From Azoarcus_F sp036734105 (GTDB lineage Bacteria; Pseudomonadota; Gammaproteobacteria; Burkholderiales; Rhodocyclaceae), in NCBI GenBank assembly GCA_036734105.1, contig DAIMZH010000032.1:1-36789 (forward strand): a stretch of DNA of 36,789 nucleotides, written 5' to 3'. This document shows positions 18,423-26,944 of this stretch, piece by piece (position 1 is the first letter of the stretch; the number at the start of each line of letters is the position of its first letter). Made by a program: the position numbers and the translations under genes. Under the pieces are notes generated by a model. That model saw nothing but the letters and a program-made list of their open reading frames with translations, had not been told where the DNA came from and searched no databases.

Positions 18423-18902
18423 TCAGGATCGGTGCAAGGTGGCGAACGCGCTGATTACTTCAGGTGGCGCTTGTACCAACTCGATCAGCACCCCTTCTCC
18501 ACCAATCGGGAAGTCGTCGTTGCCCTTGGGGTGCATGAAGGTGATGTCGTAACCGGCGGCGCCCTTGCGGATGCCGCCGGGGGCAAAACGCACGCCATTG
18601 GTCGACAGCCATTCCACTGCTGTCGGGAGGTCGTCCACCCACAGGCCGACATGATTAAGTGGTGTGGCGTGGACTGCGGGCTTCTTTTCCGGATCCAGCG
18701 GCTGCATGAGGTCCACTTCCACCTTGAGAGGGCCGCTACCGATGGCGCAGATGTCTTCGTCCACATTCTCGCGCTCGCTGACGAAGTTGCCGGTGACTTG
18801 CAGGCCAAGCATGTCTACCCATAGCGTGCGTAGTTTGTCCTTGCTGGGGCCACCGATGGCGATCTGCTGGATGCCAAGTATGCGGAACGGGCGTGCGCTC
18901 AT
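18423..18902 (-). CDS. VOC-family protein related to methylmalonyl-CoA epimerase
   Basis: A 159-residue protein made of two beta-alpha-beta-beta-beta modules. The C-terminal half (DITFMHPK, then GVLIEL near 137-142) strongly resembles methylmalonyl-CoA epimerase, which interconverts (S)- and (R)-methylmalonyl-CoA, the step missing between PccAB and ScpA in this window. Aligned from memory to that family, two metal ligands are kept (H84, E141), but the first histidine is Q13 (IQQIAI) and the second-site Gln is D64. It may be a functional variant epimerase or a relative with another substrate. GAGGAAG precedes ATG 18902. The gene stands alone between the PEP-CTERM gene and a two-component system. 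Confidence 0.75.
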   Translation of the reverse strand: MSARPFRILGIQQIAIGGPSKDKLRTLWVDMLGLQVTGNFVSERENVDEDICAIGSGPLKVEVDLMQPLDPEKKPAVHATPLNHVGLWVDDLPTAVEWLSTNGVRFAPGGIRKGAAGYDITFMHPKGNDDFPIGGEGVLIELVQAPPEVISAFATLHRS

Positions 18903-19024
18903 GATGCTTCCTCTTCAAAATTAATAATTATGGCGTTGCTCCGCCGTGCTAGCAAGGTGGTGAGGCTGTCACCCAGGTGGTCGTTGGGAGTAGGGACTTT
19001 GTGCCGGACGGAGGGTGGGCAGGT

Positions 19025-19741
19025 CTATTCCCAGGTCACCTGACTTGAAAACAGATAGCCAGCGCCGTACACCGTCTTGATCAGACGGGGGTCTTGCGGA
19101 TCGTCACCCAGTTTACGACGCAGTCGCGAGATGCGCACGTCTATGCTGCGATCGTAGGGGTCGACATCGCGTTCGCCGAGCAGTTGTTCGCGACTGAGTA
19201 TGCGGTTTGGGCGGGCCAGCAAGGCCAGCAGCAGAGCGGCTTCTGCCGCTGATAGATGAATTTCGCTGCCGTCGCTGTTGATTACGGCGTGTCGGCCCTT
19301 GTCAAAACTCAGTGTGCCAAAGCGGGCAAGATTGCGCTCGGTTGCTGCAGGTTCGGTGGGGCTGGTGCGTTGGTAGCGGCGCAGAATCGAGCGGACGCGG
19401 GCGACGAGTTCGCGCGGTTCAAAGGGTTTGACGATGTAGTCGTCCGCGCCGAGTTCGAGTCCGAGCACCCGGTCGGTGATGTCGTTGCGGCCGGTCAGGA
19501 TCAGCACTGCGCAGGGGTCGCCCTCCTGGAGTTCCCGCACAACCTGCATGCCATCCATGTCTGGCAGGCCAAGATCGACAATGCAGAGCTCCGGCGTGGC
19601 CTGACGGGCGCGTTCGAGCAGTTGTTTTCCTGTGCTGGCGTGTTCGCATCGAAAACCGTATTCGCCCAAACTGCTGCAGATCAGGCGGGCAATGTCCGGT
19701 TCGTCTTCGAGAACCAGAATGGTGGCTGGCGTGGGTGTCAT
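19025..19741 (-). CDS. OmpR-family response regulator
   Basis: A 238-residue regulator: receiver domain (about 6-120) with acidic pocket E12-D13, phosphoacceptor D56 (IVDLGLPDMDG), T83 and K105, then an OmpR/PhoB winged helix (about 135-235, with the SRE-QLL and VDVRISRLRRKLGDDPQ-like recognition region; here RSIDVRISRLRRKLGDDP). Its start overlaps the end of the hybrid kinase by 4 nt (ATGA), marking a cognate pair. OmpR-type regulators bind tandem direct repeats, and such a repeat lies upstream of the kinase at 21909-21928. Control of the divergent ligase/transport operon is inferred. Confidence 0.93.
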   Translation of the reverse strand: MTPTPATILVLEDEPDIARLICSSLGEYGFRCEHASTGKQLLERARQATPELCIVDLGLPDMDGMQVVRELQEGDPCAVLILTGRNDITDRVLGLELGADDYIVKPFEPRELVARVRSILRRYQRTSPTEPAATERNLARFGTLSFDKGRHAVINSDGSEIHLSAAEAALLLALLARPNRILSREQLLGERDVDPYDRSIDVRISRLRRKLGDDPQDPRLIKTVYGAGYLFSSQVTWE

Positions 19742-21795
19742 GTACTTGGCTCCGGCCGTGTTTCCAGTGAAATCAGGGCTTGTTCAAGTTGTCGGCGATC
19801 GAAGGGTTTGCGAAGAATCGTGAGCTCCAGCCCGGCGATGTCTGCCAGTGCCTCGTCACCCGCATAGCCGGTGATCATGAGCACAGGAAAGTCAGCGCGA
19901 AGCATCCTGGCATGACGTGCCAGGGCGCCACCGCCGGTGCTGCCAGGCATCACCGCATCAGTGACGAGTATGCCGATTTCCGGCACGTTGTCGAGCAGCG
20001 ATATTGCTTCGACGCCATTTGACGCTTCGAGCACAGGATAACCCAGGGCGGAGAGTTCCAGCCGGATGATACGGCGCACCTCGGCTTCGTCCTCGACCAG
20101 CAGCACCGGTGGTCGCTTTGTCTGGTTGCAGTCCTGAGTGTCTTGCCGCAGGGGAGCGGCCACGGCGGGTGCTTCGCTACGTGGCAGTACGAAGGTGACC
20201 GTAGTGCCCTTGCCCGGCTTGCTACGTATGCGGATGTTGCCGCCGGACTGCCTTACAAAGCCGTACACCATGGATAACCCAAGGCCGCTGCCGCGTCCGA
20301 AGGGTTTGGTGGTGAAGAAGGGTTCGAACAGGCGTGGCAGCGTGTCGGGGTCGATGCCGCAGCCGGTATCGGTGACGTCAATCTGCACATACTGACCGAT
20401 CGGCAAGGTGACCAGTTGGGCGAGATTTTCGTCGATCTGTCGGCGCGAGATGGCGATCGAGAGATTGCCTCCGTGGGGCATGGCGTCGCGCGCGTTGAGC
20501 GCCAGGTTGAGCAATGCGTTTTCGAACTGATGAGGGTCGGTGAAGGCAAACACCTGGTCGTCGGGCAGCAGGGTGCGGATGCTGACGTTTTCGGGCAGCG
20601 AGCGGGTGATCAGTTGCAGCATGTTGCGAACCTGCGCGCATACGTCCACCGGTCTCGGTTCCAGGGTCTGCTGGCGCGAAAAAGTGAGCAATCGCTTGAT
20701 CAGCTCGGCACCTCGCTGCGCTGCTTGCAGCGCAGGCGTGACGAACTCGCGCTCGCGCTGTTCGGGGGCCAGCCTGTCATTGAGAACACTGAGGTTGCCG
20801 ATGATGATGGACAGCAGGTTGTTGAAGTCATGTGCCAGGCCGCCAGTGAGTTGCCCGACCGCTTCCATCTTCTGGGCCTGAATCAGGGCTGCCTGATGTG
20901 CCTTTTGTTCGGTAATGTCGATGGAGAGTACGAAGAACCCGAGCACCAGACCTTCATTGTCCTGCTCGGGCACGACCACGCTGCGTGCATATACTGTGCG
21001 TTTGGCGCTGATCTCACGGGCGTACTCGTAGCTGACCTGCTTGCCGTTGCGTGCGGTTTCGATGTGCTTCGTGATCTGTTGATAGGATGCTTCGCCAAAA
21101 ACCTGTCGGATACTTTGTCCAACGATGGCTTGTTGATCGAGTCCGAACCACTCTGCGTAGCCCTTGTTGGCAAACTGGTAGATTTCGTCACGGCTGACAT
21201 AGGCAATCAGCGCTGGAATGGAGTCGATGATCAGGCGCAGCCGGGCTTCCGAGCGTCGCAGGGCGCCCGCGATTTCGTCGATTTCAGCGTTGGCGTGGGC
21301 CAGGCGGGCGTTGGCGTTTTCCAGGTCACGCGTGCGGGCGCTGACGCGTGCTTCGAGAACCGCGTTCTGCTGTTGTATGACCTCTTCGTATCGCCGCTGA
21401 TTGGTGATGTCGGTCCACAGTGACACAAAACCGAGATTGGGAATGGGCACTCCCCGAATCGCCAGCACCGTGCCGTTGGGGCGAGTGCGCTCGGTGTAGT
21501 GTGGCTGGAATGATCTGGCTGACGCCATGCGCTGGGCGATCATTGCGTCAACGTCGCCGTCACCGTATTCGCCCCGCGCCGCGTTGAATCTCACCAGTTC
21601 TTCAAAGGGCAGGCCCACCTTGAGCAGGTTGTCGGGAAAGCCGAGTAGTCGCACAACCGCCTTGTTCCAGGTGACGAGCCGGGGTGTGGAGTCGAAAACG
21701 GCAATGGCCTGGTCGAGCAGATCAAGTCCGGCAAGCAGCAGGTCGTAGCGGCGTCGCTCTTGAGAGCTTTTTGTGTCGGTTGGGTCGATTGTCAT
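19738..21795 (-). CDS. Cytoplasmic PAS-domain hybrid histidine kinase
   Basis: A 685-residue sensor with no membrane segment. Order: PAS-like domain (about 20-135), coiled coil (about 136-185), second PAS domain (186-300), HisKA with H322 in GGLAHDFNNLL, HATPase (about 415-530, with the N box around NLALNARDAMP, DTGCGI, and GRGSGLGLSMVYG), and a C-terminal receiver (about 560-675, VTDAVMP). The signal is probably an intracellular ligand or redox state. I chose ATG 21795, where domain-like sequence begins; the frame runs up to 21936, but that extension has low coding character and would cover the TTGCGCAA repeats. No Shine-Dalgarno is clear at either start. Confidence 0.88.
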   Translation of the reverse strand: MTIDPTDTKSSQERRRYDLLLAGLDLLDQAIAVFDSTPRLVTWNKAVVRLLGFPDNLLKVGLPFEELVRFNAARGEYGDGDVDAMIAQRMASARSFQPHYTERTRPNGTVLAIRGVPIPNLGFVSLWTDITNQRRYEEVIQQQNAVLEARVSARTRDLENANARLAHANAEIDEIAGALRRSEARLRLIIDSIPALIAYVSRDEIYQFANKGYAEWFGLDQQAIVGQSIRQVFGEASYQQITKHIETARNGKQVSYEYAREISAKRTVYARSVVVPEQDNEGLVLGFFVLSIDITEQKAHQAALIQAQKMEAVGQLTGGLAHDFNNLLSIIIGNLSVLNDRLAPEQREREFVTPALQAAQRGAELIKRLLTFSRQQTLEPRPVDVCAQVRNMLQLITRSLPENVSIRTLLPDDQVFAFTDPHQFENALLNLALNARDAMPHGGNLSIAISRRQIDENLAQLVTLPIGQYVQIDVTDTGCGIDPDTLPRLFEPFFTTKPFGRGSGLGLSMVYGFVRQSGGNIRIRSKPGKGTTVTFVLPRSEAPAVAAPLRQDTQDCNQTKRPPVLLVEDEAEVRRIIRLELSALGYPVLEASNGVEAISLLDNVPEIGILVTDAVMPGSTGGGALARHARMLRADFPVLMITGYAGDEALADIAGLELTILRKPFDRRQLEQALISLETRPEPST

Positions 21796-22100
21796 GAGCT
21801 TGTGCGGCAATGAGGCGTTTAGGCCGTCAGTGTGACGGCCGACCAGCTTTTTGTAACTCCGCCCGATTGAGTGCTTGCGTGATTTCGAGATTGTCACAAT
21901 TCGATACATTGCGCAAACACTTGCGCAAACATGCACTGCGACACTTCACCGGCCAAAAGAGCTTATGTGCATCCGCGTGGTGTGGGCAGTGACGCAAAGT
22001 GGATGTACAAGCTACGAAAAAACATGCGGTTCTGGCGATTGGTGCCCTGAGCGGACTACTCGCACAGAACTTTGAGACTAAAACCAAAGGAGGATCTGGT
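21796..22100. other. 305-nt divergent control region
   Basis: This separates the leftward kinase-regulator pair from the rightward ligase/transport operon. Apart from the tandem TTGCGCAA element at 21909-21928 and the AAAGGAGGA ribosome binding site at 22086-22094, I see no gene and no confident sigma70 or sigma54 promoter pair. Confidence 0.6.
21909..21928. promoter_or_regulatory. Tandem TTGCGCAA palindromes (candidate regulator site)
   Basis: TTGCGCAA at 21909-21916 and 21921-21928 are both perfect palindromes, and the surrounding TTGCGCAAACA is repeated, start-to-start 12 bp. The spacing of about one helical turn fits cooperative dimer binding, as expected of OmpR-type regulators. Which protein binds is inference. 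Confidence 0.5.
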
Positions 22101-24065
22101 ATGTCCGACACCAGCGGGCAAGCCGCGCTCGATACCTTTCCGCGTCTGCTGATGCACCATGCCGTGGTGCGTCCCAAGCGGCCTGCGATGCGTGAAAAGG
22201 CTTACGGCATCTGGCAAACCTACACCTGGGCCGAGGTGGCTGAAAACGTGAGGGCGATTGCCTGCGGGCTGGCCGAACTCGGTTTCAAGAGAGGGGATCG
22301 GTTGGCTGTGATTGGTGACAACCGTCCGCGCCTGTACTGGTCAGTGGCTGCCTGCCAGTGCCTGGGTGGCATTCCGGTCATGTTGTATCAGGACGCGGTG
22401 GCCGAGGAGATGGCCTATGTGTTGCAGGATGCAGAGATCAGGTTTGCGGTGGTTGAAAACCAGGAGCAGGTCGACAAGATGCTCGAGATCATGCCTGAGG
22501 TGTCTTTTCTTCAGCATGTGATCTACGACGATCCGCGAGGTATGCGGCATTACACCGAAACCCAGATCAAGGGTCTCGATGAGGTGCAGGAGGCCGGTCG
22601 CATTCATGACCGTAATCAGAGCGATTTCCTGAATGGTGAAATCGCCAAGGGCTCGGGTGACGACGTTTCCATCATGCTGTACACCTCCGGCACCACCGGC
22701 AAGCCGAAAGGTGTATGTCAGACGCACACGGCCTTCATTGCTGCGGCAAAGGGCGGGAGTGAGTTCGACAAGCTCACCGAAAACGAAGACATCCTGTCGT
22801 ATCTGCCGATGGCCTGGGTGGGCGATCACCTCTTTTCGTTTGCGCAGGCCATGTATGCCGGCTTCACGATCAACTGCCCCGAGTCCGGGGAGACCGTGAT
22901 GAATGACCTCCGCGAGATTGGCCCAACCTATTATTTCGCGCCGCCAAGGGTGTTCGAGAACCTGCTCACCACGGTGATGATCCGCATGGAAGATGCGAGT
23001 CCGATCAAGCGCAAGATGTTCTCCTACTTCATGGATGTGGCGACCCGTTGCGGTGCCGATATCCTTGACGGAAAGCCGGTGTCCACTATGGACCGTTTTC
23101 AGTATTGGCTGGGCGACTTGCTGGTCTATGGCCCGCTCAAGAACGTGCAGGGCATGAGCCGTATCCGTGTGGCCTATACCGCTGGTGCGGCGATTGGTCC
23201 TGATCTGTTCCGTTTCTATCGCTCCATCGGTATCAATCTGAAGCAGCTCTATGGCCAGACCGAAACCTGCGCCTATGTCTGCTTGCAACCGGATGGCGAG
23301 ATCAAGCTGGATTCGGTTGGCAAGCCAGCCCCGGCTGTGGAGGTCAAGATTGCCGACAACGGCGAGATTCTGGTCAAGGGGCCGATGCTGCTCAAGACCT
23401 ACTACAAGCGACCGGATGCAACGGCAGAGTCACTGAATGAGGAGGGGTACTTTCTCACCGGAGATGCCGGCTTCTTCGACGAAGATGGCCACCTCAAGAT
23501 CATTGACCGTGCCAAGGATGTGGGCAAGCTCACCGATGGTTCGATGTACGCGCCCAACTTCATCGAAAACAAGCTCAAGTTCTTCCAGCATGTCAAGGAG
23601 GCTGTGGCTTTCGGTAACGAGCGGGATTTCGTGACCGCCTTCATCAATATCGACCTCGAAGCCGTTGGCAACTGGGCCGAGAGAAAAGGGCTGGCCTATT
23701 CCGGCTACACCGACCTCGCGCAGCAGGATTCGGTGTATGGGCTGATTCGGGAGGGCATCGAACAGGTCAATGCCGAACTCGCCGCTGATCCGATGATGAG
23801 TTCGTCGCAGGTCAAGCGCTTCCTGATCCTGCACAAGGAGCTGGACGCCGATGACGGCGAGCTGACCCGCACCCGCAAGGTCCGTCGCAAGTTTGTGGCC
23901 GAGCGCTATGCAGTGCTGATTGACGCGCTCTATGGTGGCAAGCCCAGCCAGTACATCGAAACCGAGGTCAAGTATGAAGACGGGCGTTCCGGCAAGGTTG
24001 CCGCCACGCTGCGTATAGAAGACGTAAAGACCTTCGCGCCGCAAGGCGGCAAACAGGCTGCCTGA
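22101..24065 (+). CDS. AMP-forming acyl-CoA synthetase (long-chain-type ligase)
   Basis: An adenylate-forming ligase of 654 residues that activates a carboxylic acid to its CoA thioester through an acyl-AMP. Intact core motifs: the ATP loop YTSGTTGKPKG (194-204), the YGQTE motif (384-388), and the TGDAGFFDEDGHLKIIDRAK region with the hinge. It resembles the long-chain fatty-acid/bile-acid-type synthetases often found with LIV-type transporters. ATG 22101 is chosen for the strong AAAGGAGGA at 22086-22094; the frame extends left without a better start. livG begins 14 nt after its stop. The substrate is unknown; co-transcription with an uptake system suggests it acts on the imported acid. Confidence 0.9.
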   Translation: MSDTSGQAALDTFPRLLMHHAVVRPKRPAMREKAYGIWQTYTWAEVAENVRAIACGLAELGFKRGDRLAVIGDNRPRLYWSVAACQCLGGIPVMLYQDAVAEEMAYVLQDAEIRFAVVENQEQVDKMLEIMPEVSFLQHVIYDDPRGMRHYTETQIKGLDEVQEAGRIHDRNQSDFLNGEIAKGSGDDVSIMLYTSGTTGKPKGVCQTHTAFIAAAKGGSEFDKLTENEDILSYLPMAWVGDHLFSFAQAMYAGFTINCPESGETVMNDLREIGPTYYFAPPRVFENLLTTVMIRMEDASPIKRKMFSYFMDVATRCGADILDGKPVSTMDRFQYWLGDLLVYGPLKNVQGMSRIRVAYTAGAAIGPDLFRFYRSIGINLKQLYGQTETCAYVCLQPDGEIKLDSVGKPAPAVEVKIADNGEILVKGPMLLKTYYKRPDATAESLNEEGYFLTGDAGFFDEDGHLKIIDRAKDVGKLTDGSMYAPNFIENKLKFFQHVKEAVAFGNERDFVTAFINIDLEAVGNWAERKGLAYSGYTDLAQQDSVYGLIREGIEQVNAELAADPMMSSSQVKRFLILHKELDADDGELTRTRKVRRKFVAERYAVLIDALYGGKPSQYIETEVKYEDGRSGKVAATLRIEDVKTFAPQGGKQAA

Positions 24066-24079
24066 GGAGGGAGACCGAC

Positions 24080-24862
24080 ATGACAAGACAGTTTGGTGAC
24101 GTCGTCATCGACCTGCAGAGCATTTCGCTGCGTTTTGGCGGGGTGAAGGCGCTGACTGATATCAGCTTCAACGTGGTGGAGAACGAGATCCGCGCGATCA
24201 TCGGCCCCAATGGTGCCGGCAAGAGCTCCATGTTGAACGTGATCAACGGCGTGTATCACCCCCAAGAAGGCCAGATCATGTTCCGCGGGCAGGAGCGCAA
24301 GAAGATGGAGCCTTACATGGCGGCTTCACAAGGCATTGCGCGAACCTTTCAAAACCTCGCCTTGTTCAAGGGCATGAGCGTGCTCGACAACATCATGACC
24401 GGGCGCAACCTGAAGATGAAGTGCAACTTTCTTCAGCAGGCGATCTGGATTGGTGCTGCCAGCCGCGAGGAGGTGGAGCATCGCAAGAAGGTCGAGGAGA
24501 TCATAGAGTTTCTCGAAATTCAGCATATCCGCAAGACGCCCGTGGGTGCTTTGCCCTATGGCCTGCAAAAGCGGGTTGACCTGGGGCGTGCGCTTGCCAT
24601 GGAGCCCTCCATCCTGTTGCTGGATGAGCCGATGGCGGGCATGAACGTCGAGGAAAAACAGGACATGTGTCGTTTTGTTCTCGACATCAATGATCAGTTC
24701 AACACCACCATCGTTCTCATTGAGCATGACATGGGTGTGGTGATGGATATATCTGATCGCGTTGTGGTGCTTGATTACGGCAAGAAGATCGGTGACGGCA
24801 CACCTGAAGAGGTGCGCAAGAACCAGGACGTCATCAACGCCTACCTGGGCAGCGGACACTGA
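24080..24862 (+). CDS. livG: Branched-chain amino acid-type ABC transporter ATPase (LivG-like)
   Basis: A 260-residue ABC ATPase powering uptake by the LivHM channel. Walker A is GPNGAGKS (42-49), the signature is the LivG-type YGLQKRVDLGRAL, Walker B is ILLLDEPMAGM, and the switch His follows in IEHDMGVV. The C-terminal DGTPEEVRKNQDVINAYLG ending is typical of LivG. GAGGGAG lies before ATG 24080. The operon context with two CoA ligases argues for an organic acid rather than amino acids as cargo. Confidence 0.94.
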   Translation: MTRQFGDVVIDLQSISLRFGGVKALTDISFNVVENEIRAIIGPNGAGKSSMLNVINGVYHPQEGQIMFRGQERKKMEPYMAASQGIARTFQNLALFKGMSVLDNIMTGRNLKMKCNFLQQAIWIGAASREEVEHRKKVEEIIEFLEIQHIRKTPVGALPYGLQKRVDLGRALAMEPSILLLDEPMAGMNVEEKQDMCRFVLDINDQFNTTIVLIEHDMGVVMDISDRVVVLDYGKKIGDGTPEEVRKNQDVINAYLGSGH

Positions 24863-24874
24863 GCGGAGTTGGTC

Positions 24875-25804
24875 ATGGGATTCTTTATAGAAACACTTTT
24901 AGGCGGGCTGATGACCGGCATGCTGTATTCGCTGATCGCCCTCGGGTTTGTTCTGATCTTCAAGGCGTCGGGCGTGTTCAACTTTGCCCAGGGCGCCATG
25001 GTGCTGGTCGGCGCGCTGGCGATGGCGCGGTTTTCGCAGTGGAGCAATGCCTGGCTTGGCGGCGACAGTCTGTTTCTTGCCAACGTCATCGGCATTATCG
25101 GTGCGGCCATTGTGATGTTCTCCTTCGCCATCGTGGTAGAGCGCTTTGTCCTGCGCAAGCTGGTCAACCAGGAGGGTGCAACCCTGCTGATGGTCACGCT
25201 GGGTATCGCCTATGTGCTTGAGGGGGTAGGGCAGACTGTCTTCGGCAGCGAGGTATATGCCATCAACGTCGGTATGCCGAAAGACCCGGTCTTCATCCTG
25301 GAGTCCTTTGTCGAGGGCGGCATCATGGTCAACAAGGAGGACGTGATCGCCGCACTGATCGCAGCAACATTGGTGGCAGCGCTGACCGTTTTCTTTCAAA
25401 AAACGCCTGTCGGGCGAGCCTTGCGAGCCGTGGCCGATGATCACCAGGCCGCGCAGTCCGTAGGTATTCCGCTGAACAAGACCTGGGTGATTGTGTGGTG
25501 TGTTGCCGGTGTGGTGGCGCTGGTGGCCGGCATCATCTGGGGGTCCAAGATGGGCGTGCAATTCTCGCTGGTCACCGTAGCCTTGAGGGCATTGCCGGTG
25601 GTCATCCTCGGGGGACTGACCTCGGTGCCGGGTGCCATTGTCGGAGGCTTGATCATCGGTGTCGGCGAGAAACTGTCTGAGGTCTATCTCGGCCCCTATG
25701 TCGGCGGTGGTATCGAAATCTGGTTTGCCTACGTTCTGGCGTTGGTTGTGCTGCTGTTCCGGCCTCAAGGGCTGTTCGGCGAAAAAATCATCGACCGCGT
25801 TTAA
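24875..25804 (+). CDS. livH: Branched-chain amino acid-type ABC transporter permease (LivH-like)
   Basis: A 309-residue inner-membrane permease with about eight hydrophobic segments and the family hallmark GLVLIFKASGVFNFAQG-like stretch near the N-terminus (GFVLIFKASGVFNFAQGAM), followed by MVTLGIAYVLEG and the RALRAVADDHQAAQSVGI cytoplasmic loop that contacts the ATPase. I chose ATG 24875 because GCGGAG sits just upstream; a TTG at 24869 would add two residues. It is 12 nt after livG. Confidence 0.94.
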   Translation: MGFFIETLLGGLMTGMLYSLIALGFVLIFKASGVFNFAQGAMVLVGALAMARFSQWSNAWLGGDSLFLANVIGIIGAAIVMFSFAIVVERFVLRKLVNQEGATLLMVTLGIAYVLEGVGQTVFGSEVYAINVGMPKDPVFILESFVEGGIMVNKEDVIAALIAATLVAALTVFFQKTPVGRALRAVADDHQAAQSVGIPLNKTWVIVWCVAGVVALVAGIIWGSKMGVQFSLVTVALRALPVVILGGLTSVPGAIVGGLIIGVGEKLSEVYLGPYVGGGIEIWFAYVLALVVLLFRPQGLFGEKIIDRV

Positions 25805-25819
25805 ACGGGAGAATACACA

Positions 25820-26896
25820 GTGTTATATCGTGAAAACGGACAATTCAAAACCTCATACCAGGCCGATCAGCAGATCTTCCCGATCGCCCAGGACAGATGG
25901 TTCATCGTTGCCTTGGTTGCGTTTGCGGCAGTCGTCGTACCTTTCCTCGCGGACGAGTACTTTTTCCGCGCCATCCTGATTCCCTTTCTGATCCTGTCGC
26001 TGGCCGCGCTTGGGGTGAACCTGCTGGTGGGCTATTGCGGTCAGATCACGCTGGGGGCAGGCGCATTCATGGCGATAGGTGCCTATGCCACCTATAACTT
26101 CATGATCCGAATAGATGGCATGCCTCTGGTGCTGGCCATCTTGCTCGGTGGCCTGTCGGCTGCCTTGTTCGGCATTGCGTTTGGTATCCCCAGTTTGCGG
26201 GTGCGCGGCTTGTATCTCGCTGTCGCAACACTTGCAGCACAGTTCTTGTGCGATTGGGCCTTTCTCCGCATCGGCTGGTTTACCAACAATTCGGCATCCG
26301 GCGCGGTGTCGGTTTCCAAGCTGGAAGCCTTTGGGTGGGTGATCGATACACCAGTCGAAAAATACCTGTTCTGCCTGGTATTCGTGGTGATCTTCGCCCT
26401 GTTCGCCAAGAACATGACCCGGGGCAGCATCGGTCGTCAGTGGATGGCCATCCGGGACATGGACGTGGCTGCCACCGTCATCGGTATCCGCCCCATGTTT
26501 GCCAAACTGTCGGCCTTTGCCATCAGTTCCTTCTTCATCGGTGTGGCGGGCGCGTTGTGGGGCTTCGTGCACCTCAGCTCGTGGGAGCCGGCTGCGTTCT
26601 CGATTGATCGCTCCTTTCAGTTGCTGTTCATGGTCATCATCGGTGGTCTGGGGTCCATCATGGGCAGCTTCTTTGGTGCAGCCTTCATCGTCACCCTGCC
26701 GATCTTCCTTAACCAGTTCTTGCCCTTCCTGGGCGGCCTGGTCGGGGTAACGGTGTCGACCGCCGGAATTTCACATGCCGAACTCATCATTTTTGGTTCG
26801 TTGATCATTTTCTTCCTGATCGTCGAGCCTCATGGCCTCGCCCGCTTGTGGTCGATCGCCAAGCAGAAGCTGCGTCTGTGGCCCTTCCCCCATTGA
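25820..26896 (+). CDS. livM: Branched-chain amino acid-type ABC transporter permease (LivM-like)
   Basis: A 358-residue membrane protein, the second half of the translocation channel. After a soluble N-terminal tail of about 30 residues come roughly ten hydrophobic segments with the LivM blocks LLVGYCGQITLGAGAFMAIG, IPSLRVRGLYLAVATLA and the ATPase-coupling loop RQWMAIRDMDVAATVIGI. The start is GTG 25820 behind CGGGAGA (25806-25811). It lies 15 nt after livH. Confidence 0.94.
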   Translation: MLYRENGQFKTSYQADQQIFPIAQDRWFIVALVAFAAVVVPFLADEYFFRAILIPFLILSLAALGVNLLVGYCGQITLGAGAFMAIGAYATYNFMIRIDGMPLVLAILLGGLSAALFGIAFGIPSLRVRGLYLAVATLAAQFLCDWAFLRIGWFTNNSASGAVSVSKLEAFGWVIDTPVEKYLFCLVFVVIFALFAKNMTRGSIGRQWMAIRDMDVAATVIGIRPMFAKLSAFAISSFFIGVAGALWGFVHLSSWEPAAFSIDRSFQLLFMVIIGGLGSIMGSFFGAAFIVTLPIFLNQFLPFLGGLVGVTVSTAGISHAELIIFGSLIIFFLIVEPHGLARLWSIAKQKLRLWPFPH

Positions 26897-26944
26897 TGTA
26901 GTCTGTAGTCCGTAGTGCCCACTCATAACATTAGGAGGAGACTC

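Noticed and set aside
20416..21423. 335-codon frame opposite the PAS hybrid kinase, and the 315-codon frame at 22341-23288 opposite the acyl-CoA synthetase
   Set aside because: Both lie wholly inside well-supported genes, with low-complexity products typical of GC-rich shadow frames.
21796..21936. 47-residue N-terminal extension of the hybrid kinase
   Set aside because: The extension has no domain character, no ribosome binding site, and would cover the tandem TTGCGCAA element.
26899..26918. Triple GTAGTC-like direct repeat before livK
   Set aside because: Only six bases per unit with imperfect copies; no structure or known site fits.
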